Positions 16,547 through 25,024 of a DNA stretch of 64,000 nt are shown here, piece after piece. A model generated the notes under the pieces. It did not search any database. It was not told the DNA's origin and saw nothing but the letters and a program-made list of their open reading frames with translations. A program made the translations under genes and the position numbers. This stretch comes from Pseudomonadota bacterium (GTDB lineage Bacteria > Pseudomonadota > Alphaproteobacteria > Rhizobiales > Rhizobiaceae), in assembly GCA_023399465.1 (NCBI GenBank), contig JAEWPB010000151.1, forward strand, positions 1-64,000, in the 5' to 3' direction. Position 1 is the first letter of the stretch, and every line of letters starts with the position of its first letter.

Positions 16547-18097
16547 ATGACAGTGATGGAAAACGACGGTGCGGAACCGGGACGGCGCACGAGGGGAGCA
16601 CGTGGCGCGCGGCGCGACGGGACGGCCAAGCCCATTGGCGTTCCCTACATCCGGCGCAATATCCCGACCTACGACATTCTTTCGGAAGAAAACCTGCAGC
16701 GCATCGAGGCGACGGCGGATCGCATTCTTGCCGAAGTCGGCATCGAGTTTCGCGACGATGCGGAAGCGCTGGAATTGTGGAAGATGGCCGGAGCCCGCGT
16801 CGATGGCGTCAAGGTGACGTTCGAGCCGGGCATGCTTCGCGAAATCGTCTCCTCGGCCCCGGCGCAGTTTACCCAGCATGCGCGCAATCCGGCACGCAAC
16901 GTCGAGATCGGCGGTGACAACGTCGTCTTCTCGCCGGCCTATGGCTCGCCCTTCGTGATGGATCTCGACAACGGCCGCCGCTACGGCACGATCGAGGATT
17001 TTCGCAATTTCATCAAGCTCGCCCAGTCGAGCCCGTGGCTGCATCATTCGGGCGGAACGATCTGCGAGCCGGTCGACGTGCCGGTCAACAAGCGCCATCT
17101 CGACATGGTGTACTCTCATATCAAATACTCCGACCGGCCATTCATGGGCTCGATCACCGCGGAAGATCGCGCCGAGGATTCGATCGACATGGCGCGCATC
17201 CTGTTCGGCGCCGATTTCGTCGACCGCAACTGCGTGATCCTCGGCAACGTCAACGTCAATTCGCCGCTCGTCTGGGATGGAACGATGACGAAGTCGCTGC
17301 GCGCCTATGCGCGGGCGAACCAGGCGGCTGTGATCGTGCCCTTCATTCTCGGCGGGGCGATGGGACCGGTGACCAATGCCGGCGCCATCGCGCAGTCGTT
17401 CGCCGAAACGCTTGCCGGCTGCGCCCTGACCCAGCTCGAGCGCAAGGGCGCGCCGGTCATTTTCGGCAATTTCCTGTCGTCGATGTCGCTGCGCTCGGGT
17501 TCCCCGACCTTCGGCACGCCCGAGCCGGCGATCGGCAGCATGGTGATCGGCCAACTGGCGCGGCGCCTGCAATTGCCGCTGCGCTGTGCCGGCAACTTCT
17601 CCAATTCGAAGCTGCCCGATGGCCAGGCGATGCAGGAAGGGCTGATGTCGATGCTGTCGGCAGTCCATTGCGGCGCCAACTTCATCCTGCATTCCGCTGG
17701 CTTTCTCGATGGCCTGCTGTCGATGTCCTATGAAAAGTTCGTCATGGACACCGATCTTTGCGGCGCGCTGCACAGCTACCTGGCCGGCGTGGTGGTCGAC
17801 GACAACACGCTCGCGATGGACGCTTTCCTCGAAGTCGGGCCGGGCAGCCATTTTCTCGGCTGCGATCATACGATGCGCAACTACACCAGCGCCTTCTGGG
17901 ACTCGACGCTTTCCGACAACGAGCCGTTCGAGAAGTGGAGCGAACAGGGCTCCACCGATATCGCTACGCGCGCCAACCGGCAGTGGAAGAAGACGCTTGC
18001 GGAATTCGAGGCGCCCAAGCTGGATGAAGCGGTGGACGAAGCGCTTCTCGCCTATATCGACGGGAAGAAGAAGGCCATGCCGGACGCCTGGTATTGA
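16547..18097 (+). CDS. MttB-family (trimethylamine methyltransferase-like) protein, non-pyrrolysine
   Basis: The MttB superfamily transfers methyl groups from methylated amines to a cobalamin-binding corrinoid protein. The 516-residue protein aligns by eye along the whole family: IRRNIPTYDILSEENLQRIEATADRIL at the N-terminus, GVEIG/NVVFSPAYGSPFVMD in the middle, and PAIGSMVIGQLARRLQLPLRC and FILHSAGFLDGLLSMSYEKF towards the end. The frame is open with no internal TAG, so it is a non-pyrrolysine member; characterised non-pyl relatives demethylate substrates such as glycine betaine, proline betaine or carnitine. The ATG at 16547 follows AAGGGGAG by eight bases; the frame stays open far upstream but that is not coding. 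No corrinoid protein or reactivase gene is next to it. Confidence 0.85.
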   Translation: MTVMENDGAEPGRRTRGARGARRDGTAKPIGVPYIRRNIPTYDILSEENLQRIEATADRILAEVGIEFRDDAEALELWKMAGARVDGVKVTFEPGMLREIVSSAPAQFTQHARNPARNVEIGGDNVVFSPAYGSPFVMDLDNGRRYGTIEDFRNFIKLAQSSPWLHHSGGTICEPVDVPVNKRHLDMVYSHIKYSDRPFMGSITAEDRAEDSIDMARILFGADFVDRNCVILGNVNVNSPLVWDGTMTKSLRAYARANQAAVIVPFILGGAMGPVTNAGAIAQSFAETLAGCALTQLERKGAPVIFGNFLSSMSLRSGSPTFGTPEPAIGSMVIGQLARRLQLPLRCAGNFSNSKLPDGQAMQEGLMSMLSAVHCGANFILHSAGFLDGLLSMSYEKFVMDTDLCGALHSYLAGVVVDDNTLAMDAFLEVGPGSHFLGCDHTMRNYTSAFWDSTLSDNEPFEKWSEQGSTDIATRANRQWKKTLAEFEAPKLDEAVDEALLAYIDGKKKAMPDAWY

Positions 18098-18108
18098 TGC
18101 ATGAAAAG

Positions 18109-18132
18109 GGCGGCGTCCGATAGGACGCCGCC
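18109..18132 (-). terminator. terminator between MttB and PRC-barrel genes
   Basis: GGCGGCGTCC (18109-18118) and GGACGCCGCC (18123-18132) form a perfect 10-bp stem with a GATA loop. Reading leftward it is followed by CTTTTCAT, so it best serves the leftward PRC-barrel gene; it can also stop the rightward mttB transcript. Confidence 0.75.
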
Positions 18133-18172
18133 AGTTGGCCGGTAATGGACCGGCGTCTGGAAGGTCATGCCT

Positions 18173-18751
18173 TTACTGGGTCGTATCAGGGGTCCGCGTT
18201 ACCGAGCCGGTGGTGCCGGCATCCTTTTCGGACTGGACCATGGCGAGCGTCTTGAACTCCGGCGCGGCCTTCAGCGATTCGGACGTTTCCGAGGTCGTCA
18301 GCTTCAGGCTGCCGTCGGTCGGGTTCTGGATGACGTCGATCTTGGCGATCGGCACTGCGACGTTCTTCTGGCCGATGCCGAGGAAACCGCCAACGCCGAC
18401 CACGGCTGCGACGATGCCGCCATCCCTGTCCATGATCAGGTCGCTGATCTTGCCGACGTCCTCGTCGGCCGGGTTATAGACCGACTGGCCGATATAGTTA
18501 TTGGCGCTGATGTGATCCGGGGCCTGTTCGCTGAGATAGACGCCGGTGACCTCGGTGGACGGTGCCGTCGGCGCCGTCGAGGAAGTCGAGCCGTCAGGCA
18601 CTGCCGGTGCGATGCCGGGAACCGTCGATGGGGTTTCAGCCGCCGGATCAAGCGGCCTGGTTGCATCCTGTGCAAAGGCCGTTGGCGCTGCCGCCGTCGC
18701 ACTCACGAGAATTGCCCCAGCGGCCGCGGTCGTGAAGAGTTTCTTGAGCAT
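18173..18751 (-). CDS. exported PRC-barrel domain protein
   Basis: A 192-residue secreted protein. Residues 1-27 are a Sec signal peptide (MLKKLF ... TAAAPTAFAQ, cleavage likely after AFA). A Pro/Ser/Thr-rich linker leads to a PRC-barrel domain at ~90-165 (YIGQSVYNPADEDVGKISDLIMDRDG ... VGGFLGIGQKNVAVP). PRC-barrels bind RNA or proteins in the cytosol, but exported versions with this layout are common and poorly understood in Rhizobiales, possibly acting in the envelope or under stress. An in-frame ATG 18 bases upstream is less likely because it would place AAGGCAGG inside the gene rather than at its ribosome-binding site. Confidence 0.82.
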   Translation of the reverse strand: MLKKLFTTAAAGAILVSATAAAPTAFAQDATRPLDPAAETPSTVPGIAPAVPDGSTSSTAPTAPSTEVTGVYLSEQAPDHISANNYIGQSVYNPADEDVGKISDLIMDRDGGIVAAVVGVGGFLGIGQKNVAVPIAKIDVIQNPTDGSLKLTTSETSESLKAAPEFKTLAMVQSEKDAGTTGSVTRTPDTTQ

Positions 18752-18944
18752 GTCGAACCTGCCTTTCATGTTGGATTGAACTTTGGCTGGCGAGAACCGT
18801 TTGCGGTCGCTCTCCTTGCCGGTTCGAAAGGGGAATGGTTCGTCCAGCGGTTTTGTTCCGAAAAAAATATGGCGACCAGAGCGGGCATGTTTGCGTGCTT
18901 TCCGCAACCATATGCTGCGCAGGCCGCATCCTTGCCCGCGGACG

Positions 18945-19787
18945 CTAGGACCGGGGCCGATAGAAGCGGGTGGCCAGCAGCCTGTCCCAAAGCCGGTCCG
19001 GCAGCAGCGCGTGCAGCGCGATAAGGACGCGCGCGGCAAGGGTGACGCGATAGCGGGCGCGGGGCCGGGCTGCGGTTACGGCCCTCAGGATCACTTGCGC
19101 AACATCATCAGGCGGGCCGGTGAATTTCGCAGTCGCACCGGTTTCATAGGACTTGCGCATGGTGATCGCCAGCCGCCGGTCGAATTCGGCATAGGCGTCG
19201 CTGCGCTCGCCGCCGGCAATCGAGCCGACCACCGTGCCGGAAAAGCCGGAGCGGATCATCCCCGGTTCGACGGTGACCACGTCGATGCCGAAGCCCTCGA
19301 CTTCGAAGCGCAGTGCATCGGAGAGCGCGTTCACCGCATGCTTGGAGGCGTGGTAGATACCGCCGCCCGGAAAGGTGAAATAGGCCGCCATCGAGGAAAC
19401 ATTGACGATCCGGCCGTGGCGTTGCGCGCGCATCGCCGGCAAGACCATCTGCGTCAGCCGCATCAGCCCGAAGACGTTGGTTTCGAATTGCCGCCGCATC
19501 AGCTCGACCGGAAGCATTTCAAGCGCCCCGTACTGGCCGTAACCGGCATTGTTGACGAGGACGTCGATACGGCCCTCGGCGGCAAGGATGGTCTCGACCG
19601 CCCGTTGCATCGAAGTCTCATCTGTCACATCGAGTTCTAGAATGCGGCAGCCGTACTGCGTCAGCGGCTGCAGCCTGCCGGGATCGCGCCCGGTGGCATA
19701 GACCGTGAAGCCCTTCGCCGCCAGAAGCCTTGCCGATGCAGCGCCGATGCCCGACGTCGCGCCGGTGATGAGAACGATACCCGTCAT
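18945..19787 (-). CDS. short-chain dehydrogenase/reductase
   Basis: A 280-residue classical SDR with cofactor motif TGATSGIG at residues 8-15, the NNAGYGQYG motif, the catalytic Ser in VSSMAAYF and the YHASK active-site pair. The arginine-containing YATGRDPGRL after strand 2 suggests NADP(H). A GAGAGGAAC box precedes its ATG. It follows the IlvD/Edd dehydratase gene in the same direction by 90 bp and could be the last gene of the sugar-acid operon, or separate. Substrate unknown; proteins of this subgroup are often annotated as oxidoreductases with no assigned function. Confidence 0.85.
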   Translation of the reverse strand: MTGIVLITGATSGIGAASARLLAAKGFTVYATGRDPGRLQPLTQYGCRILELDVTDETSMQRAVETILAAEGRIDVLVNNAGYGQYGALEMLPVELMRRQFETNVFGLMRLTQMVLPAMRAQRHGRIVNVSSMAAYFTFPGGGIYHASKHAVNALSDALRFEVEGFGIDVVTVEPGMIRSGFSGTVVGSIAGGERSDAYAEFDRRLAITMRKSYETGATAKFTGPPDDVAQVILRAVTAARPRARYRVTLAARVLIALHALLPDRLWDRLLATRFYRPRS

Positions 19788-19877
19788 CTGTTCCTCTCTC
19801 GATAGTGCCGGGAGGGAACAGGCTGAGGGCGCCTGTTGTCAAGGCGCCGCTCGCCGATGTCGTCTCGTCCGCCCGCC

Positions 19878-21602
19878 CTAGTGACTTTCGCGCAGCACCG
19901 TATCGCCGCTCTTGCCGACGAGGAAATCGAGATCAGCGCCCTTGTCGGCCTGCAGCACGTGATCGTAGTAGAGCTTGTAGTAGCCGCGGTTCCACGGATT
20001 GTCCGGCTTCTGCCAGGCGGCAAGGCGCGCCTGCAGTTCCTCGTCGGAAACCATCAGCGTCAGCTCTCCCTTCAGCGCGTCGAGGCGAATGCGGTCGCCG
20101 GTCCTGACCACGGCCAGCGGCCCGCCGGCGACGGATTCCGGCGTCACGTGCAGCACGACCGTGCCGAAGGCGGTGCCGGACATGCGGGCGTCGGAGATGC
20201 GCACCATGTCGCGAACGCCCTGCTCGACGAGGCGGCGCGGGATCGGCATGTTGCCGACCTCGGCCATCCCCGGATACCCCTTCGGCCCGCAGCCCTTGAG
20301 CACGAGGATGGTGTCCTCGGTCACCGGCAGGTCGGGATCGTCGATCAGGCGCTTCATGTCCTCGACCGTCTCGAACACGAAGGCGGGGCCTTCATGGGCG
20401 AGCAGGTGCTCGCTTGCCGCCGACGGCTTGATGACGGCGCCGGTCGGGGCGAGGTTGCCCTTCAGCACCCGGATGCCGGCCGCAGCCCGCAGCGGATTGT
20501 CGAGCGGGCGGATGACATCGTCGTTGTAGACCTCGGCGTCCTGCCAGTATTTCTCGATCGGCGCCCCGAACACGGTCGGGGCGTCGGCGTGCAGCAGGTG
20601 CTGGATGCGGTTCATCACCGCCGGCAGGCCGCCGGCATAGGCGAGATCCTCGATCAGGTACTTGCCCGACGGCATGCAGTTGACGATGCAGGGCACCTGA
20701 CCGCCGATACGGTCGAAATCCTCGATCGTCAGTTCGACCCCGGCGCGCCCGGCGATCGCCAGCATATGGACGACCGCATTGGTCGATCCGCCGACAGCGG
20801 CATTGGCGATGATGCCGTTCTCGAAATTCTTGCGGGTCAGCACCTTCGACAGGCGCAGGTCCTCGTGCACCATCTCGACGATGCGCTTGCCGGTCATATG
20901 GGCAAGAGCCATGCGGCGGGCATCGACGGCGGGAAGGGCGGCGTTGGTCGGCAGCGACAGCCCCATCGCCTCGACGATCGAGGCCATGGTGGTGGCGGTG
21001 CCCATGGTCATGCAGACGCCCGGCGAGCGCGACATGCCGCTTTCGGCCGCCATGAATTCCTGCATGCTCATTTCGCCGGCGCGCACGGCTTCCGAAAATT
21101 TCCAGACGTCGGTGCCGGAGCCGATGTCCTTGCCTTTCCACTTGCCGTTCAGCATCGGGCCTGAGGACACGACGATGGTCGGCAGGTCGACGGACGCGGC
21201 GCCCATCAGCTGGCCGGGGGTGGTCTTGTCGCAGCCGCCGAGCAGCACCACGCCGTCGATGCCGTAGGCGCGGATGGCCTCCTCGACGTCCATGGCCAGC
21301 AGGTTGCGGAAGAGCATTGCCGTCGGGCGCATCTGGGTTTCGCCGAGTGACGAGACCGGAAACTCGACGGGAAAGCCGCCGGCCTCCCAGACCCCACGCT
21401 TCACCCCTTCGGCGAGAATGCGCAAATGGCTGTTGCAGGGGGTAAGTTCCGACCAGGTGTTGCAGATGCCGATGATCGGCCGACCGTCGAACACGTGATC
21501 GGGAAAGCCCTGGTTCTTCATCCATGAGCGGTGGATGAAGCCGTCCTTGCCGGTGCCGCCATACCAGTGGCGACTGCGCAGTTCCTTTTTCTTCTCGTTC
21601 AT
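19878..21602 (-). CDS. IlvD/Edd-family sugar-acid dehydratase (galactonate/arabinonate type)
   Basis: A 574-residue Fe-S dehydratase of the IlvD/Edd family. The three cluster cysteines are in place: C56 (LTPCNSH), C124 (GGCDKTTPG) and C197 (SPGVCMTMG). It closely resembles the sugar-acid branch, which includes the L-arabinonate dehydratase of Rhizobium leguminosarum, rather than dihydroxyacid dehydratase of valine synthesis. Next to dgoK, dgoA, a lactonase and a sugar dehydrogenase, the natural reaction is probably D-galactonate (and perhaps L-arabinonate or D-fuconate) to the 2-keto-3-deoxy acid. The start has a GGAGGAGG box. An Edd-type enzyme here replaces the enolase-superfamily DgoD of enteric bacteria. 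Confidence 0.88.
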   Translation of the reverse strand: MNEKKKELRSRHWYGGTGKDGFIHRSWMKNQGFPDHVFDGRPIIGICNTWSELTPCNSHLRILAEGVKRGVWEAGGFPVEFPVSSLGETQMRPTAMLFRNLLAMDVEEAIRAYGIDGVVLLGGCDKTTPGQLMGAASVDLPTIVVSSGPMLNGKWKGKDIGSGTDVWKFSEAVRAGEMSMQEFMAAESGMSRSPGVCMTMGTATTMASIVEAMGLSLPTNAALPAVDARRMALAHMTGKRIVEMVHEDLRLSKVLTRKNFENGIIANAAVGGSTNAVVHMLAIAGRAGVELTIEDFDRIGGQVPCIVNCMPSGKYLIEDLAYAGGLPAVMNRIQHLLHADAPTVFGAPIEKYWQDAEVYNDDVIRPLDNPLRAAAGIRVLKGNLAPTGAVIKPSAASEHLLAHEGPAFVFETVEDMKRLIDDPDLPVTEDTILVLKGCGPKGYPGMAEVGNMPIPRRLVEQGVRDMVRISDARMSGTAFGTVVLHVTPESVAGGPLAVVRTGDRIRLDALKGELTLMVSDEELQARLAAWQKPDNPWNRGYYKLYYDHVLQADKGADLDFLVGKSGDTVLRESH

Positions 21603-21671
21603 ATGCGGTCCTCCTCCGGCAGCGCGTCGCGCGTTCCGGTCAATCAGAAATCGTCAAACACGGGACGGGCG

Positions 21672-22559
21672 TCAAAGCGCATAGGGCGGATCGATGACAC
21701 CCCTGACCTTAATGCCGAGCTCGAACGTCGCGCCGCCTTCCGGGTCCGCGGCTCTCGCGTCATCATCCATGCCTTCCCAAGCGGTGGTTACGAGCATGCG
21801 CGAGCCGTCCCCGCCGATGAACGCGGGGCAGGAGGCCTGGCGAGCCGGCACGTGGTAACGGGCGATGCGGTGACCGCCGGGGGTATAGCGGTCGACGGCC
21901 GAGGCGCCCCAGCGCGCGTTCCAGATATGTCCGTCGGCATCGCAGACGGAACCGTCGAGCCCGCCCTTTTCGCCTGTCGTGTCGACCAGCACTGTCGGCT
22001 CCGACACCGGCAGGCCCGTGGCCGGATCGAGCGCCACCCGCATCAGCTTGTTGACGCGGGTGTCAGTGAAATAGCCGATGCTGCCGTCCGGGGAAAAACA
22101 GATCGAATTGGGAATGCTGATGCCGTCGAAAAGCCTGGTCACCTTGCCGCTGGCGACATGGTAGATCGCGCCGGCGCGGTCTTCGGCGCGCTTGCCCATG
22201 GTGCCGATCCATAGCGCGCCGCTCGGGTGGGTGCGGCCGTCGTTGGAGCGATTGCCGGGCTTGTCGGCCTCGAGGTCGGCATGATGCGTCAGCCCGCCGG
22301 TCGCGATGTCGCGAAGGAAGAGCCCGTGCTCGGTGGCAAGCAGTTGCCGGGTGTCGTCGACGCGCACGAGCACGCTTGCCATCATCGGCAGCGCATGCAC
22401 CTGCTTGCGGCCGCTCGCAAGATGCAGTTCGTGCAGTTCGCGGTCGAGGATGTTGAGCCACCAGGCGGTATCGGTCGCCGGATCGTAGGTCGGACCTTCG
22501 CCGAGTTGCGAGCGGGCGCCGCACAGCATTTTGCCCGCGAATGCATGGATCTCCGTCAT
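21672..22559 (-). CDS. SMP-30/gluconolactonase-family sugar lactonase
   Basis: A 295-residue six-bladed beta-propeller lactonase. Family features are the metal-ligand glutamate in SQLGEGPTYDP near residue 17, the RSNDGRTHPSGALWIGTMG segment with Asn and Asp ligands, and FSPDGSIGYFTDT and GLDGSVCDADGHIWNARWG later on. In this operon it would open the galactono-lactone made by the sugar dehydrogenase. The ATG at 22559 is preferred; an in-frame ATG at 22586 lies inside dgoA. The chosen start stands five bases after the dgoA stop, so the two are probably translationally coupled. It is cytosolic: no signal peptide. Confidence 0.87.
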   Translation of the reverse strand: MTEIHAFAGKMLCGARSQLGEGPTYDPATDTAWWLNILDRELHELHLASGRKQVHALPMMASVLVRVDDTRQLLATEHGLFLRDIATGGLTHHADLEADKPGNRSNDGRTHPSGALWIGTMGKRAEDRAGAIYHVASGKVTRLFDGISIPNSICFSPDGSIGYFTDTRVNKLMRVALDPATGLPVSEPTVLVDTTGEKGGLDGSVCDADGHIWNARWGASAVDRYTPGGHRIARYHVPARQASCPAFIGGDGSRMLVTTAWEGMDDDARAADPEGGATFELGIKVRGVIDPPYAL

Positions 22560-22563
22560 CGCC

Positions 22564-23199
22564 TCATGCTCCCCCTGCCGCGTCATAGGCGGTGATGGTT
22601 ATCCTGGCCCGTTCCGCAACCTCGGCGGCACTCATGCCCGGCTTGTAGAGGCTGGTGCCGAGGCCGAAGGCGTGGATGCCCGCGCGCCGGTAGTCGCCGA
22701 AATTCCGGTCCGACACGCCGCCGACAGCGGCAATCACCAGCTCCGGCGGCAGGACCGCGCGGATGGCATTGATCCCGGCCGGGCCGAGCACGCTTGCCGG
22801 AAAGAATTTCAATCCCGTCGCGCCGGCGCGGGCGGCCGCCAGCGCCTCGGTGGGGGTGAAGACGCCGGGCATGGTGACCATGCCCTTTTCCCGGGCACGA
22901 AGGACGACGTCAGGCTCGATATTGGGAGTAACGAGCAGCCTGCCGCCGGCGGCATCGAGCCGGTCGACGTCTTCCACCGTCAGTACCGTGCCGGCGCCGA
23001 TGAGGCAGTCTTTCGGCGCCATCCTTGCGGCGATCTCGATCGAGCGGAACGGGTCCGGCGAGTTGAGCGGGATCTCGATTGCCGTCAGTCCGGCCTCGAT
23101 CAGCGCGCCGACGACGCCTTCGGCCTCGGCCGGCTTCAGGCCGCGCAGGATGGCAATCAGCGGATACTTCATTTCAGGGAAGGGAATGCGGTTCATCAA
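22564..23199 (-). CDS. dgoA: 2-dehydro-3-deoxy-6-phosphogalactonate aldolase
   Basis: DgoA splits 2-keto-3-deoxy-6-phosphogalactonate into pyruvate and glyceraldehyde-3-phosphate. The 211-residue protein has the KDPG-aldolase fold motifs: the Glu in AIEIPLNSPDP, LIGAGTVLT, the TPNIEPDV segment and the Schiff-base lysine in GATGLKFFPAS. The phosphate loop AVGGVSDRNF is also present. The serine-containing EIPLNSPDP is the variant seen in KDPGal rather than KDPG aldolases (which read EVTLRTP), supporting the galactonate assignment. The gene overlaps dgoK by four bases (ATGA). Confidence 0.92.
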   Translation of the reverse strand: MMNRIPFPEMKYPLIAILRGLKPAEAEGVVGALIEAGLTAIEIPLNSPDPFRSIEIAARMAPKDCLIGAGTVLTVEDVDRLDAAGGRLLVTPNIEPDVVLRAREKGMVTMPGVFTPTEALAAARAGATGLKFFPASVLGPAGINAIRAVLPPELVIAAVGGVSDRNFGDYRRAGIHAFGLGTSLYKPGMSAAEVAERARITITAYDAAGGA

Positions 23200-24122
23200 G
23201 GGCTTTCCGGGACAGGCGGCCAGAGGCTGCGTGCTGCCGCGGAAAGGCCGCGGCGGACCGCCTCCTCGGCATCGATGGTGACATAGGCAAGGCCGAGGCG
23301 CTGGAAGGCGGTTTCATAGATCGCCTGCAGGCGGCCCGACGCAATCAGGGTGATGGTGGTGCCCGGCCGCACCAGGCTGCCGGCCCCGGCGATTTCCACG
23401 CCGAGCAGCGTACCGGACAGCCGCGCTTCGGCCGCCTCTGGCGACAGGCCCTGCAGCAACTGGGCGGCGCGCACGCCAAACAGCAGGTTGGTGGCAAGTG
23501 CCGGCTGCCGATAGGCCGTTGCGACGGCGGCGTCGAACTCGGCGGGATCGACCCCGCCGGCACCGACGACGGCATGAGCGAGAATGGAATGCTTCGAAAT
23601 GACCTCGAACAGCTCGCCGGTCATGAAGGTGGAGAAGGCGGTCAAGCCGCGATGGGTGACGTGGACCCATTTCGAGTGGGTGCCCGGCAGGCAGGCGAGG
23701 CTGTCGGCGTCGCCGATGGTGGCGAGCGCGCCGAGCAGCTGGGTTTCCTCGCCACGCATGACGTCAGGTGTGCCGCCGCGCTGCGCAAGGCCGGGCAGGA
23801 TGCGGATGTCGCGCGTGACGCCGGGCACGGAAATCGCACCCTTCAGCACATCGGATAGCGGGCAGGGCACGTCGACATATCCGGCCTCGACCCAGCCCTG
23901 GCGGGCGCCGGCCATGCCGCAGATGATGACCGGCAGTTCGTCGGGCGCGCCGATTGCGGAGAGATGGGCGTCGAGCACGTCGGCGAAGCCGAGACGCGCT
24001 GCTGTGGTCATGCCTTCGTCGCTGCGGCGCTCGGCAAGCACGCTGTCGTCCTCGGCCATCAGCCACAGGCGAAAACTGCTGGTACCCCAGTCGACGGCAA
24101 TATAGGCGGGGTTGCTTATCAC
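23196..24122 (-). CDS. dgoK: 2-dehydro-3-deoxygalactonokinase
   Basis: DgoK phosphorylates 2-keto-3-deoxygalactonate at C6 with ATP. The 308-residue protein begins with the ASKHA-type phosphate motif AVDWGTSSFRLWL near residue 8 and has the family segments ICGMAGARQGWVEAGY, LPGLAQRGGTPDVMRGEETQLLGAL and CLPGTHSKWVHV, ending in an adenosine-binding region. It overlaps the sugar dehydrogenase by four bases upstream and dgoA by four bases downstream, a tight ATGA-linked chain that implies one transcript and coupled translation. Identification is firm. Confidence 0.93.
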   Translation of the reverse strand: MISNPAYIAVDWGTSSFRLWLMAEDDSVLAERRSDEGMTTAARLGFADVLDAHLSAIGAPDELPVIICGMAGARQGWVEAGYVDVPCPLSDVLKGAISVPGVTRDIRILPGLAQRGGTPDVMRGEETQLLGALATIGDADSLACLPGTHSKWVHVTHRGLTAFSTFMTGELFEVISKHSILAHAVVGAGGVDPAEFDAAVATAYRQPALATNLLFGVRAAQLLQGLSPEAAEARLSGTLLGVEIAGAGSLVRPGTTITLIASGRLQAIYETAFQRLGLAYVTIDAEEAVRRGLSAAARSLWPPVPESP

Positions 24123-24889
24123 ATCAGGCCTCCGTCAACGATGACCGACTGCGCGGTGATGGCCGCAGAACAGTCGGATGCCAGGAACAGGCAGGGACCC
24201 ACCAGATCCTCTGCCGTCAGCATGCGTTTTACGCACTGCCGGTCGACCATCGCCTCGATACTGTCGTCCGTGAGCCACAGGCGCTTCTGCCGCTCGGTCA
24301 CGATCATGCCCGGCAGTACGCAGTTGGCACGGATATTCTCCGGGCCGAGCCGGCCGGCAAGGCTCTTGGTCAGCCCGATGATGCCGGCCTTGGCGGCTGC
24401 ATAGGCGGGTACATCCGGCATGTTCAGCATAAAGGCGATGGACGACATGTTGATGATCGACCCGCCGCCGGAAGCACGCATATACGGCACCACTGCCTGG
24501 GTAACGAAGAACAGGTGCCTCAGGTTCACCGCCTGGTTCTCGTCCCAGTAGGATTCGTCGACGTTGTCGAGGTCGTGGCGGTCGTCCCAGCCGGCATTGT
24601 TGACGAGGATGGTGATCGGGCCGAGCTCGGTTGCTGCGGCTTGCACCGAAGCGCGGACGGCGTCCAGGTCTCGCAGGTCGGTGTTGTAGAAGCGTACCGG
24701 ACGATCGCTTTCGGCCGAGAGGAGCTCCACCAGCGCAGTGCTTTCCTCCTCGGCGATATCGAAGAATGCGACATGGGCGCCCTGGCGCGCGAAACCCTCG
24801 ACGAGTGCCGCGCCGATGCCGGAGCCACCGCCGGTGATCAGGACCACGCGGTCCTTCAGGTCGGGAAATTGCGCCGGCCTGGTTGCCAT
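24119..24889 (-). CDS. SDR sugar dehydrogenase (probable galactose 1-dehydrogenase)
   Basis: A 256-residue classical SDR: TGGGSGIG cofactor motif, an Asp at the end of strand 2 (FFDIAEEE) that favours NAD+, NNAGWDDRHD, the catalytic Ser in INMSSIAF and YAAAK. The C-terminus ends in IVDGGLM as usual. As first gene of the operon with dgoK, dgoA, lactonase and dehydratase it most likely oxidises D-galactose (and perhaps L-arabinose) to the lactone. The ATG at 24889 follows GGGAGGAAAC; an upstream in-frame ATG at 24940 lies within the operator region and is rejected. Confidence 0.85.
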   Translation of the reverse strand: MATRPAQFPDLKDRVVLITGGGSGIGAALVEGFARQGAHVAFFDIAEEESTALVELLSAESDRPVRFYNTDLRDLDAVRASVQAAATELGPITILVNNAGWDDRHDLDNVDESYWDENQAVNLRHLFFVTQAVVPYMRASGGGSIINMSSIAFMLNMPDVPAYAAAKAGIIGLTKSLAGRLGPENIRANCVLPGMIVTERQKRLWLTDDSIEAMVDRQCVKRMLTAEDLVGPCLFLASDCSAAITAQSVIVDGGLM

Positions 24890-24933
24890 GTTTCCGTTTC
24901 CTCCCTGCCGCCGGAAGAGCGACCCGTCAAGCG

Positions 24934-24993
24934 GTTCCATTATCCGGAACGCGATTTGACTATTCGGAACTATCGGCTAATAGTCATACTATT
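24934..24993. promoter_or_regulatory. operator cluster between the galactose operon and its IclR regulator
   Basis: Three ordered elements are visible. GTTCC (24934-24938) and GGAAC (24946-24950) form an inverted repeat with a 7-bp spacer. TATCCGGAAC (24941-24950) is repeated as TATTCGGAAC (24961-24970) exactly 20 bp on. AATAGT-CAT-ACTATT (24979-24993) is a perfect interrupted palindrome. They lie between two divergent starts and are natural candidates for IclR-family binding and for the overlapping promoters. Confidence 0.6.
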
Positions 24994-25024
24994 GTCAAGC
25001 GGACGCGCCGAAAGGACATGAAGC

